DNA of 64,000 nucleotides from Parerythrobacter aestuarii (GTDB lineage Bacteria; Pseudomonadota; Alphaproteobacteria; Sphingomonadales; Sphingomonadaceae), in assembly GCF_030140925.1 (NCBI RefSeq), contig NZ_JARBWD010000001.1:434001-498000 (forward strand), in the 5' to 3' direction. The position numbers were made by a program, and so were the translations under genes. Each line of letters opens with the position of its first letter. Positions within the stretch are counted from its first letter, which is position 1. This document shows, one piece after another, positions 42,251 to 50,370 of this stretch. The notes under the pieces were generated by a model. It was not told the origin of the DNA. It saw nothing but the letters and a program-made list of their open reading frames with translations, and ran no database searches.

Positions 42251-43775
42251 CAATCCTGTCCTGCGGTCCGGTATCGCGGGTCTCGACGGAAATGCCCGCC
42301 TTGCCATAGCGATCGGCGAGAGCCGACAGCGCCTCACCCTGGCCGCTCAGAACCACCGGCATGCGCGTGCGGGCAGCGGCCCATTCGACCAGCGCGGCCA
42401 AACGTTCGCCCTCGTCACTCAGCGCACCCTCCTGATCGAGCGGAATATCGGGCAGGGGAGCCATAGGCGGGCGCAGGCGCACGTCCCAACCTTCCATGCC
42501 CGCTGCCGCGCGCTGCTCCAGCGTGCGATAGCCTTCCCAGCCCAGCCCCGGCAGACCTGTCGCATCGGCCATGGCCCGGCGATTATCCCGGTCAATGGTG
42601 ACATCGCCGACTGAGACGCCGGCGACGAGAGCAAGCCGCTCGGCCAGTGCCCGCACTTGCTGCGCGCTTTGCCGTGCGGCTTCTTCCGCCCGTGCCCGCT
42701 CAAGCTGGGCCTGCTCTGCGGCACCGGGATCGTTGCTTACCTTGAACTGGTCTATCTCGACACTGACCGGTCGATCGAGCAAGCGCAGCAAACGGCGCGA
42801 TACATCGGCCTGGGCGTTGCGTGCGAATTCGGGCGTCAGCACGGAGGCTTCAATCCGGATCGGGTCGGTCTCGAAACCGATCGAAAGCTGGTCGACGCGG
42901 GCGTCCTCGACGAATGCCTCCTCGATGACGGCGTTGATCTGGCGTGAGGCATTGGCCTCCCACGCGATGGTCCGCAAAGTCAGCGCCAGGGGAATGGCCA
43001 GCAGGATGAAGGAGAAAGCGATCACTACGTCCTGCAGCCGGTTCTGCTTGTCGCTCAGCTGCGAACGGAAGCCATAGAGCCGGGCCATGATGGTGGCGGT
43101 GAAGGCAATCGTCATGAGGTTGGTGACGAACAGCATCAGCGCGCCGCCAAAGACCGTCCAGTTGAACGTCGCGAGCCCGAACCCGACCACCGCCAGCGGC
43201 GGCATCAAGGCAGTGGCGATGGCGACGCCAACGATGGTGCCCATCTTGCCGCGAATGGTGGCATAAGCACCGGCAAGCGCAGAAAACAGAGCGACCAACA
43301 GGTCGAACAAATTGGGCCGGGTGCGGGCTGCAATCTCGTCGGTGACCGTCTGCAATGGCGAAGCCAGCACGATCAGCGCGCAGAACAGGACCGCCAGCAC
43401 CGAACCGATCAGCAGTGCCCTCAAGCAGCGGCGCAGCCACACGACATCGCCGATTGCGAGCGAGAATCCCGAGCCCATTATCGGACTCATCAGCGGAGAA
43501 AGGAGCATGGCCCCGATCACGACCGCCGGAGAGCTGAGCAGCAGTCCCAGCACTGCGATGCCGGCCGACATCATGGTCATGAAGACATAGTGCGATGTCA
43601 GCATGGATTCGCCGCGAATGGCCTCGATGCAGGCATCCTGGTCGACCGTCGCCACCACCGCTTCGCGCCACCACTTGCGCAGGTTCGCCAGCGCTCGCAA
43701 CAAGGTGTAGCTGGTGGTCTTGCCCTTGGGTGATCCTGTTCCGTTGGCAGGGGCAGAAGTGTCGGTCGAAGTCAT
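42219..43775 (-). CDS. DUF389 integral membrane protein
   Basis: The 518-residue protein has a multi-helix DUF389 domain in residues ~60-300. The family hallmarks are SSPAVVIGAMLLSPLMSPIMG, AYATIRGKMGTIVGVAIATALMPPLAVVG (two adjacent blocks), and a conserved polar start in VDQDACIEAIRG. The C-terminal 200 residues form a soluble region with an Arg/Glu-rich helix and an OmpA-like segment. The family has no established function, although transport has been proposed. It stands alone leftward and overlaps the FAH gene tail by 32 bp. Confidence 0.87.
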   Translation of the reverse strand: MTSTDTSAPANGTGSPKGKTTSYTLLRALANLRKWWREAVVATVDQDACIEAIRGESMLTSHYVFMTMMSAGIAVLGLLLSSPAVVIGAMLLSPLMSPIMGSGFSLAIGDVVWLRRCLRALLIGSVLAVLFCALIVLASPLQTVTDEIAARTRPNLFDLLVALFSALAGAYATIRGKMGTIVGVAIATALMPPLAVVGFGLATFNWTVFGGALMLFVTNLMTIAFTATIMARLYGFRSQLSDKQNRLQDVVIAFSFILLAIPLALTLRTIAWEANASRQINAVIEEAFVEDARVDQLSIGFETDPIRIEASVLTPEFARNAQADVSRRLLRLLDRPVSVEIDQFKVSNDPGAAEQAQLERARAEEAARQSAQQVRALAERLALVAGVSVGDVTIDRDNRRAMADATGLPGLGWEGYRTLEQRAAAGMEGWDVRLRPPMAPLPDIPLDQEGALSDEGERLAALVEWAAARTRMPVVLSGQGEALSALADRYGKAGISVETRDTGPQDRIVTGWAQPRSQ

Positions 43776-43845
43776 GGCTGGACTATAGGGGGCTTTTTGG
43801 CCTCATGCTGGAAAAATTCGCGCCGGTTGCCGGTTGAATGCAAGA

Positions 43846-43878
43846 GGCCCCGAACTGCCAAGATGGCGGTCCGGGGCC
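43846..43878. other. GC-rich hairpin downstream of the TonB receptor
   Basis: GGCCCCGAACTGCC pairs with GGCGGTCCGGGGCC across a 5-nt loop (14 positions, one mismatch, one wobble). On the minus strand it comes about 20 bp after the TonB-receptor stop, as a terminator would, but no T tract follows. Confidence 0.45.
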
Positions 43879-43898
43879 AGTTGTGACTGAAGCTGCGA

Positions 43899-46466
43899 CT
43901 AGAAGTCGACAGAAACACGTCCGTAGATGAACCTGCCGCTAAAGCCGAACGGCGACTGCGAGGAATAGGGCAGGAAGCTGTTGTTGAGGCCATAGTCGAA
44001 CCCGCCGACGAGGCCGACCGGCAGCCGGTCGGGGTATTCGTCGAGCAAATTGTTGGCCCCGATAGCGACCTGGACCGATTCAACCGGATTGACGCGGAAT
44101 TCCAGGTCGACCACCCACTTCGGTGACAGGGTAATGTCACCCGGCGCATCGCCCTTGGCCACGGTAATATCACGCTGGTTGCCCACCGGCAGGAATACCG
44201 AACCATAACGATTGGCTCGCAACGTGGCTCCGAATGGCTGCTTGTCCCAGTCAAGCCCGACGTTCAACTTGTTCGACGGCTGGCCATCGGTGAGGCGGAA
44301 GCTTTCCGGCCGCGCAAACAGGCGATCGGCGGCAAAGCCGCTGAAGGTCCGGCGGTCGGTGATCGAAGTGTCGTTGATGTTGTAGCCTGCCGTCAGCGTG
44401 AAGCGGCCGAGACCAAAATCGGGGATGCGGTAATTCGCCACGATGTCGAGACCCTCGGTGCGGGTGTCGATACCGTTGATGAAGAAACGACCCGAGGTGC
44501 CGACTACTCCCGCCGCCTGCAGGATCGCTACCACGTCTGCCCCTTGCAGGTTCTCGGTCAGCACGATGCGGTCGTTGATCTTGATATTGTAGTAGTCGAT
44601 CGTGACGTTGAGGCCCGGCACCATGGTGAATACCAGGCCGCCGCTGATGTTGACTGATTCTTCCGGCTGAAGCGGCTCAGCCCCCAGCGCTACGGCGATA
44701 GGCGAGTCGACCGGGAAGGTCCCGACTTCGATCAACCCCACGCCGGCGACATTGTTTGTCGAAGTGGTCGAGAAGAACTGCTGCGCCATGCCGGGCGCAC
44801 GGAAGCCGGTCGAAACAGAGCCACGGAAGGCGAGGCCATCGACCGGCTCGAAGCGGGCTGCCGCCTTGCCGTTGATGGTATCGCCGAAGTCGGAGAAGTG
44901 CTCGTAGCGACCGGCCAGCTGGATGTTGAACATGTCCGAAAGATCGGTGTCGAGTTCGACATAAGCGGCAAAGGAATCGCGCGACTTGTCGGTTGCCGTG
45001 CTGGGCGCAAAACCGGGGAATACCTGCGAGCCAGGCGCTGCACCATTGCTGAAGGTATAGGGGCCCGCAACATAGCTGGCGAGCTCGCCGGCTATGATCC
45101 GGTAATTCTCGTTGCGCCATTCGCCGCCGATGGCGAGCGAGGTCTCCCCGATCCCGAGATCAAGCTCGCGCTGGGCGTCGAAGTTGACCGAGGTCTGGCC
45201 CGAACGCAGCCCGCCGGCGTCGAAATTGCGTGGGCTGGAATTGCCCCCGAGCGAAACGTTCCAGCTGTTGGAAACGCCATAGTCGAGCGCGTTGGTGCCG
45301 TAGTTGACCGACAGGTCGAGGTTCCAGCCCGAGGTTTCGCCACGGATCCCGACTGCCGCCGAAATATCCTCGATCGTGCTGTCGATCTGCGGCAGGAAAC
45401 CGTTGGGATAGAACGGGGCGCCGCCATTGTCGTAGTCGCGGTTACGCGAGTCGAGCGAGCGGCGATAGAAACCGGTGCCATTGGCGTCGCGAATACCGTA
45501 GCTGCCGAAGGCGTAGAGCTCGAATGCGTCGCCAAGATCGGCCCCGGCGTTGACGAAGAAATTGAAATCCTTCGATTCGCCGTCACCGAACCGGTGGCTG
45601 TAGCGGTTGAAAGTGGTCTCACGCGGGTCGCCGGTGGTCGAGTACTGGCGGCGCAGGTCGGGTCCTGAGCGGTTGCTGGGCGAGCGATCCTTGTACTCTG
45701 CGGTCCAGTTGAAATAGGCGGTGTCGCCCAATGGCAGGCCGATATTGGTGGCGAGCGTAAAGGTCTCGCCGTCGCGCCGCTTGCGGTCTTCACCGGTAAA
45801 AGTGATGACCGGATTGTCGCTCGCGCCAGTGGTCGGTGCGACGCTGGCGACTTCGCCAACACCTTCCATGGTAGTGATGTACTTGCCGAAAGTCGCTTGA
45901 GCCCGGCCCCCTTCACGCTTCTTGAGCTGGATGTTGATGACGCCGGCGATAGCATCGGAGCCATATTGCGATGAGGCACCGTCGCGCAGCACTTCGATCC
46001 GCTCGATCGCGATCGGTGGGATCGTGTTCATGTCGACCCCGGCTGATCCGCGCCCGACCGAACCATTCAGGTTGAGCAGCGAGGAGAGGTGGCGGCGCTT
46101 GCCGTTGACCAGCACCAGCACCTGGTCCGGCGCCAACCCGCGCAACGTTGCAGGGCGGAGCGAGTCGGTCCCGTCGGTCAGCGACGGCTGCGGGAAATTG
46201 AACGAGGGAACGAGATTGTTGAGCAGCCGGTTTGTCTCCGTCGTGCCCTGGTTGAGCAGAGTGTCGGCGGCGATCACATCGATCGGAACGGTGCTTTCTG
46301 TCACTGTCCGGTCGGTCCGGCGGGTACCAGTCACGATGATGACGCGGTCGCCGCTGCTGTCAGCGGCTTCATCGCCGCTGTCCTGGGCAAGAGCGCCGGA
46401 AGGAAGGGTGGAGATGGCAAGCGCGGAAAGGCCGCAGCCGAGTAACGAAGCACGACGAAACGACAT
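43899..46466 (-). CDS. TonB-dependent outer membrane receptor
   Basis: An 855-residue receptor that imports large ligands using TonB energy. It has a signal peptide ending GALAQ, a TonB-box-like segment (VIIVTGTRR), a plug domain (TPIDV-type region, then LRGLAPDQVLVLVNGKRRH and GVDMNTIPPIAIERIEVLRDGASSQYG, in separate blocks), and a large beta-barrel ending in RVSVDF. The length matches the nutrient-receptor group (vitamin, siderophore, carbohydrate or peptide). No substrate transporter or sigma/anti-sigma pair is adjacent. The GCAATATTGC palindrome 100 bp upstream (46568) might be part of its control region. Confidence 0.93.
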   Translation of the reverse strand: MSFRRASLLGCGLSALAISTLPSGALAQDSGDEAADSSGDRVIIVTGTRRTDRTVTESTVPIDVIAADTLLNQGTTETNRLLNNLVPSFNFPQPSLTDGTDSLRPATLRGLAPDQVLVLVNGKRRHLSSLLNLNGSVGRGSAGVDMNTIPPIAIERIEVLRDGASSQYGSDAIAGVINIQLKKREGGRAQATFGKYITTMEGVGEVASVAPTTGASDNPVITFTGEDRKRRDGETFTLATNIGLPLGDTAYFNWTAEYKDRSPSNRSGPDLRRQYSTTGDPRETTFNRYSHRFGDGESKDFNFFVNAGADLGDAFELYAFGSYGIRDANGTGFYRRSLDSRNRDYDNGGAPFYPNGFLPQIDSTIEDISAAVGIRGETSGWNLDLSVNYGTNALDYGVSNSWNVSLGGNSSPRNFDAGGLRSGQTSVNFDAQRELDLGIGETSLAIGGEWRNENYRIIAGELASYVAGPYTFSNGAAPGSQVFPGFAPSTATDKSRDSFAAYVELDTDLSDMFNIQLAGRYEHFSDFGDTINGKAAARFEPVDGLAFRGSVSTGFRAPGMAQQFFSTTSTNNVAGVGLIEVGTFPVDSPIAVALGAEPLQPEESVNISGGLVFTMVPGLNVTIDYYNIKINDRIVLTENLQGADVVAILQAAGVVGTSGRFFINGIDTRTEGLDIVANYRIPDFGLGRFTLTAGYNINDTSITDRRTFSGFAADRLFARPESFRLTDGQPSNKLNVGLDWDKQPFGATLRANRYGSVFLPVGNQRDITVAKGDAPGDITLSPKWVVDLEFRVNPVESVQVAIGANNLLDEYPDRLPVGLVGGFDYGLNNSFLPYSSQSPFGFSGRFIYGRVSVDF

Positions 46467-46605
46467 GGATAGTATCCCCGATGATGAAACCGTCCGGGAT
46501 TTACTCCCCTAGGGACATTTCACTGCATCGAAAGAGATTTGGCCGAAACGAATTTTCAAGAACAGTCGCAATATTGCAACAATCTGTTAGCCGGGTATGG
46601 CAACC

Positions 46606-48957
46606 TTACAGCGGGTTCCCGTCCTTGTCGCGATAGATGTCGCGCCGCCCGACATGGTTGGCGGGGCCGACAAGGCCTTCGCTCTCCATTCGCTCTATCC
46701 ACTTGGCAGCCGTGTTGTAACCGACCCCCATCTGGCGCTGGAGCCATGAGCCCGAGGCTTTCTGGTTTTCGATCACGATCTGGCAAGCCTGGCGATACTT
46801 GCGCTCTTCCGGGTTGTCGCTGGCAGTGAGGTCGTCTTCGAAGCTGAGGCCACCGCCATCTTCGGGCTCTTCCGTCACCGCATCGACATATTCCGGCTCG
46901 CCCTGCGCCCGCCAGTGATCGGCCACGCGCTCGACTTCCTCGTCGCTGACGAAGGGGCCGTGGACACGGATCATTGCCCCGGTATTGGGCTTGTAGAGCA
47001 TGTCGCCCTTGCCCAGCAGCTGTTCACTGCCTTGCTCGCCGAGGATGGTGCGGCTGTCGATGCGGCTCGTGACCTTGAAGCTGATGCGGGTCGGCAGATT
47101 GGCCTTGATGACCCCGGTGATGACATCGACCGAGGGGCGCTGTGTCGCCATGATCAGGTGGATACCGGCGGCGCGTGACTTCTGGCTGAGGCGCTGGATC
47201 AGGACCTCGATTTCCTTGCCGACGGTGACCATGAGGTCGGCCAGTTCGTCGACGATCAGTACGATCAGCGGCAGCGGCTGGTAGTCGAGCTGCTCTTCTT
47301 CGTAGATCTCCTCGCCGGTTTCAGGATCGAAGCCGGTCTGCACCCGGCGGCCCAGCGGCTTGCCCTTGGCAGCGGCAGCGCGGACTTTCTCGTTGAAGCC
47401 GGAGATATTGCGCGAGTTAACGCTCGACATCATGCGATAGCGGCGTTCCATCTCCTCGACCGCCCATTTGAGCGCGCGGACCGACTTCGCGGGCTCCGTC
47501 ACCACCGGCGACAGCAGGTGCGGGATATCGTCATAGGTCTTGAGCTCGAGCACCTTGGGATCGATCAGGATCAGGCGGCATTCCTCGGGCGTGAAGCGGT
47601 AGAGCAGGCTCAGGAGGATGGCGTTGAGCCCGACCGATTTACCACTGCCGGTGGTGCCCGCGACCAGCAGGTGCGGCATTGCGGCAAGGTCGGCGACAAT
47701 CGGTTCGCCGGCGATATCCTTGCCCAGGATCATCGGCAGCGCGCCCTTGCTGTCGGCAAAGGCCGCGCAGGCGGCGAGCTCCTTGAAATTGACCATCTGC
47801 CGGTCCTGGTTGGGCAGTTCGATCCCCATCACCGTCTTGCCCGGAATGGGCGAAACGCGGGCGGAGATGGCGGACATGTTGCGCGCGATGTCTTCAGCGA
47901 GGCCGATCACGCGGCTGGCCTTGATGCCGGGGGCAGGCTCCAGCTCGTACATGGTCACCACCGGGCCGGTGCGCACGGCAGTGATCTCACCCTTGACGTT
48001 GAAATCGTCGAGCACGGTTTCCAGCAGGCGGGCGTTGCGTTCGAGCGCCATCTTGTCGAGCTTGGGCGCGGTGTCGGGGCCGGGATCGGTCAGCAGGTCC
48101 AGGCTCGGCAGCTCGTAATCGGCGAACATGTCGCGCTGCTTGGCCTTGGATGGAGCGGCCTTGCGTGGAGGTGCCGAGGGATCGACGATCTGCGGCGCGC
48201 GGCGCTCGATCGGCTGTTCGATCACCGGATCGGAGCTCGCCGGGCGAGACTTTGGCTCGGCCCGCGGCGACAGTGTTTCGGGCGCGCGGATGCGCGGCAG
48301 TGCGACCTGCGGCATGAAGGGCAAGTGGCGCATGAATGCGGGCAACGTCAGCAGCGAACGCCAGTCGATGGCGAAGATCCTTGTGACCAGCCCGGCCCCG
48401 CCAAAGAATGCGAGAACTGCAAGAAGAAGGATGATCCAGCCCGAGAGACTTTCGCCGAACCGCGTGCCGACGGCTTCGATGGCACCGGCCCCCATCAGCC
48501 CGGTGATGCCGCCCATGCCGGCCGGCAATGTGCCTCCGGGTCCGTCAAACACGAGTGCGAGCACTGCGGAAAGCAGCGCCATGGCCAGCAGCAGCATGAG
48601 CACCGGGCGCCACCAGCGGGTTTCGGTGTCGATGTCCTCTTCCTCGACATCGCGCCACAGCTTGCGCGCGAAAACATAGAGCAGCGGCAGCAACAGGATC
48701 GCGGTCCAGCCGAACAGGAACAGCACCATGTCGGCGGTCCACGCGCCGCTCGTCCCCATCCAGTTGGCGATCTGTGCACCGCTGGCAGCGGTCGAGGAAC
48801 TGGGGTCGCTTTGAGTATAGCTCGCCAGCGACATCCCCAGGAACAGGGTCGAGCCGAACAGCACCGCTGCCCCACCCATCTGCGCAGCACGGCGCAGCGA
48901 ACGCCGGAATGCGGCGCGCCAGTCGGCCTGCTGCTTGGTCATTGCCCGTGACGCCAT
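46606..48957 (-). CDS. ftsK: DNA translocase FtsK
   Basis: FtsK pumps DNA through the division septum and activates XerCD recombination. The 783-residue protein has four N-terminal transmembrane helices (about residues 23-190), a short linker with Pro/Arg/Ala, and a RecA-like motor with Walker A AGTTGSGKSVGLNAILLSLL and Walker B VLIVDELADLM. The C-terminal winged-helix gamma domain contains QRQMGVGYNTAAKWIERME. The linker is short compared with E. coli (1329 residues). AGGGAAGGGAA lies upstream of ATG 48957. It is transcribed leftward, with lolA far away rather than adjacent as in some relatives. Confidence 0.94.
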   Translation of the reverse strand: MASRAMTKQQADWRAAFRRSLRRAAQMGGAAVLFGSTLFLGMSLASYTQSDPSSSTAASGAQIANWMGTSGAWTADMVLFLFGWTAILLLPLLYVFARKLWRDVEEEDIDTETRWWRPVLMLLLAMALLSAVLALVFDGPGGTLPAGMGGITGLMGAGAIEAVGTRFGESLSGWIILLLAVLAFFGGAGLVTRIFAIDWRSLLTLPAFMRHLPFMPQVALPRIRAPETLSPRAEPKSRPASSDPVIEQPIERRAPQIVDPSAPPRKAAPSKAKQRDMFADYELPSLDLLTDPGPDTAPKLDKMALERNARLLETVLDDFNVKGEITAVRTGPVVTMYELEPAPGIKASRVIGLAEDIARNMSAISARVSPIPGKTVMGIELPNQDRQMVNFKELAACAAFADSKGALPMILGKDIAGEPIVADLAAMPHLLVAGTTGSGKSVGLNAILLSLLYRFTPEECRLILIDPKVLELKTYDDIPHLLSPVVTEPAKSVRALKWAVEEMERRYRMMSSVNSRNISGFNEKVRAAAAKGKPLGRRVQTGFDPETGEEIYEEEQLDYQPLPLIVLIVDELADLMVTVGKEIEVLIQRLSQKSRAAGIHLIMATQRPSVDVITGVIKANLPTRISFKVTSRIDSRTILGEQGSEQLLGKGDMLYKPNTGAMIRVHGPFVSDEEVERVADHWRAQGEPEYVDAVTEEPEDGGGLSFEDDLTASDNPEERKYRQACQIVIENQKASGSWLQRQMGVGYNTAAKWIERMESEGLVGPANHVGRRDIYRDKDGNPL

Positions 48958-49035
48958 GGTGTTCCCTTCCCTGCGTTGGAACACACCATGAATCCTCGCG
49001 GATTCCGGGTCAAGCGAAAGGCGGCGAGATGTTGG

Positions 49036-49596
49036 TCAGGAGAGTCCGTCGATTGCGGCCCAGCGCGGCCAATCGAGGCGGTTCGCTGTCCGGTCAGTCA
49101 GCCCTCCCAGCGCGATCACCGGCATCCGGGCATACCGGGCGAGGTGCCGGAACCGTTGCGTCCCCAGCACAGGCGCGTCGGGATGCGAGCGGGTCGGGAA
49201 CACGGGCGACAGCATCACGGCATCGGCGCACACGCGGTTGGCCTGCCCGATTTCGGCCAGGTCATGCGCGGTGGCCACGGTCACCATGTCGCGGCGAGTG
49301 GGGTAGAGGCTCAGCGGCGCGCCATAGACACCGTCCGCGCCCCATTCGCGCGCGGTCATGGTGCTGTCGGCGAGGATCACGAGATGGCCCATGGCGCGGC
49401 ATACCCTGCGCAGTCTTATGAACCGTGCGATCCGCTCCGGCGACGGCAAGTGATAATGGCGATAGACGAAGCCTGAACCCGGCGGCAGCGCGCGCAGGCT
49501 CGCTTCCAATGCCGGGTCATTGCGCTCATCCGAAAGCAGCCAGAGGTCGGGTAAGGTCTGGAACTGTGCCACGGCCCCGCTATAGCGCGCTCCCAT
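49036..49596 (-). CDS. Thiamine phosphate synthase / TenI-like TIM-barrel protein
   Basis: The 186-residue protein has a ThiE/TenI pattern in its second half: ADAVMLSPVFPTRSHPDAP and MPVIALGGLTDRTANRL, the phosphate-binding loop region. The N-terminal half (LPDLWLLSDERND) fits the barrel opening, but several thiamine-phosphate-synthase residues cannot be confirmed, so a TenI-like isomerase or orphan is possible. ATG 49596 overlaps the start codon of the divergent yggS gene by 2 nt. A GTG at 49572 is an alternative that would separate them. The downstream gap to ftsK is short and shows no terminator. Confidence 0.78.
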   Translation of the reverse strand: MGARYSGAVAQFQTLPDLWLLSDERNDPALEASLRALPPGSGFVYRHYHLPSPERIARFIRLRRVCRAMGHLVILADSTMTAREWGADGVYGAPLSLYPTRRDMVTVATAHDLAEIGQANRVCADAVMLSPVFPTRSHPDAPVLGTQRFRHLARYARMPVIALGGLTDRTANRLDWPRWAAIDGLS

Positions 49597-50257
49597 GAGT
49601 GATCCAGTGACACCGCTCGAAGAAACCGAAGCCCGCATCGCCAAGGCCTGCAGAATCGCCCGACGCGAGCGGGGCGAAGTGATGCTGATCGCTGTCTGCA
49701 AGACCCACCCGCCCGAGAAAATCCGCCCGCTGCTGGAGCAGGGCCAGCGCGTGTTCGGCGAGAACCGCGTGCAGGAAGCGCAGGAAAAATGGCCGATGCT
49801 GCGCGAGGATTATCCCGATGTGGAACTGCACCTGATCGGCCAGCTGCAATCGAACAAGGCCGAGGATGCGGTGGCGCTGTTCGACTGCATCCACTCGCTC
49901 GACCGCCCGAGCCTGGTCAAGGCGCTGGGCAAGGCTATGGAGAAGGCCGGGCGGCCGGTGCCGTGCTTCGTGCAGGTCAATATCGGGGCGGAGGAGCAGA
50001 AGGGCGGTTGTCCGATCGCCGAAGTTCCCGCGCTGATCGAACAGGCACGCGAGGCGGGCATCCCTGTCATCGGACTTATGTGCATCCCGCCTTTCGACAT
50101 CGAACCTGTGCCGTTCTTCGCCCTGCTCGACAAGCTGGCGCGCGATAACGGGCTGGAGGGTCGGTCCATGGGCATGAGCGGCGATTTCGAAACCGCAATC
50201 ATGCTTGGCGCGACGCATGTGCGGGTGGGCACGGCGCTCTTTGGCGAGCGGGGCTAG
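49595..50257 (+). CDS. YggS family pyridoxal-phosphate homeostasis protein
   Basis: The 220-residue single TIM-barrel PLP protein carries the Schiff-base Lys 36 in LIAVCKTHPPEKI, then FGENRVQEAQEKWP, LHLIGQLQSNKAEDAV and GMSGDFETAIMLGATHVRVG, the phosphate-binding end. YggS/PLPBP proteins buffer PLP and influence amino-acid pools; they have no proven catalytic activity. Its start codon shares CATG with the divergent ThiE-like gene, and no strong ribosome binding site is visible. Confidence 0.92.
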   Translation: MSDPVTPLEETEARIAKACRIARRERGEVMLIAVCKTHPPEKIRPLLEQGQRVFGENRVQEAQEKWPMLREDYPDVELHLIGQLQSNKAEDAVALFDCIHSLDRPSLVKALGKAMEKAGRPVPCFVQVNIGAEEQKGGCPIAEVPALIEQAREAGIPVIGLMCIPPFDIEPVPFFALLDKLARDNGLEGRSMGMSGDFETAIMLGATHVRVGTALFGERG

Positions 50258-50268
50258 TAAAACTCACT

Positions 50269-50355
50269 CGTCGCCCCGGACTTGATCCGGGGTCCCGTTG
50301 CCTTGGGTGGAGCGCTTGAAGTAAGCGGGACCCCGGCTCGGGGGCCGGGGTGACG
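50269..50355. repeat. Palindromic intergenic element (REP/RIP-like) between yggS and glnD
   Basis: Terminal arms CGTCGCCCCGG and CCGGGGTGACG (one mismatch) enclose two internal hairpins: CCCCGGACTTGATCCGGGG on the left and CCCCGGCTCGGGGGCCGGGG on the right, with GTCCCG/CGGGAC nested between them. This layout is the one I recall as a frequent interspersed repeat in Sphingomonadales and other alphaproteobacteria. It sits between convergent genes and can act as a bidirectional terminator. Confidence 0.75.
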
Positions 50356-50370
50356 GTAGCGGGCCGTTGA

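Noticed and set aside
43846..43878. Intrinsic terminator for the TonB receptor
   Set aside because: The hairpin is real but has no T tract on the relevant strand, so it is listed only as a hairpin.
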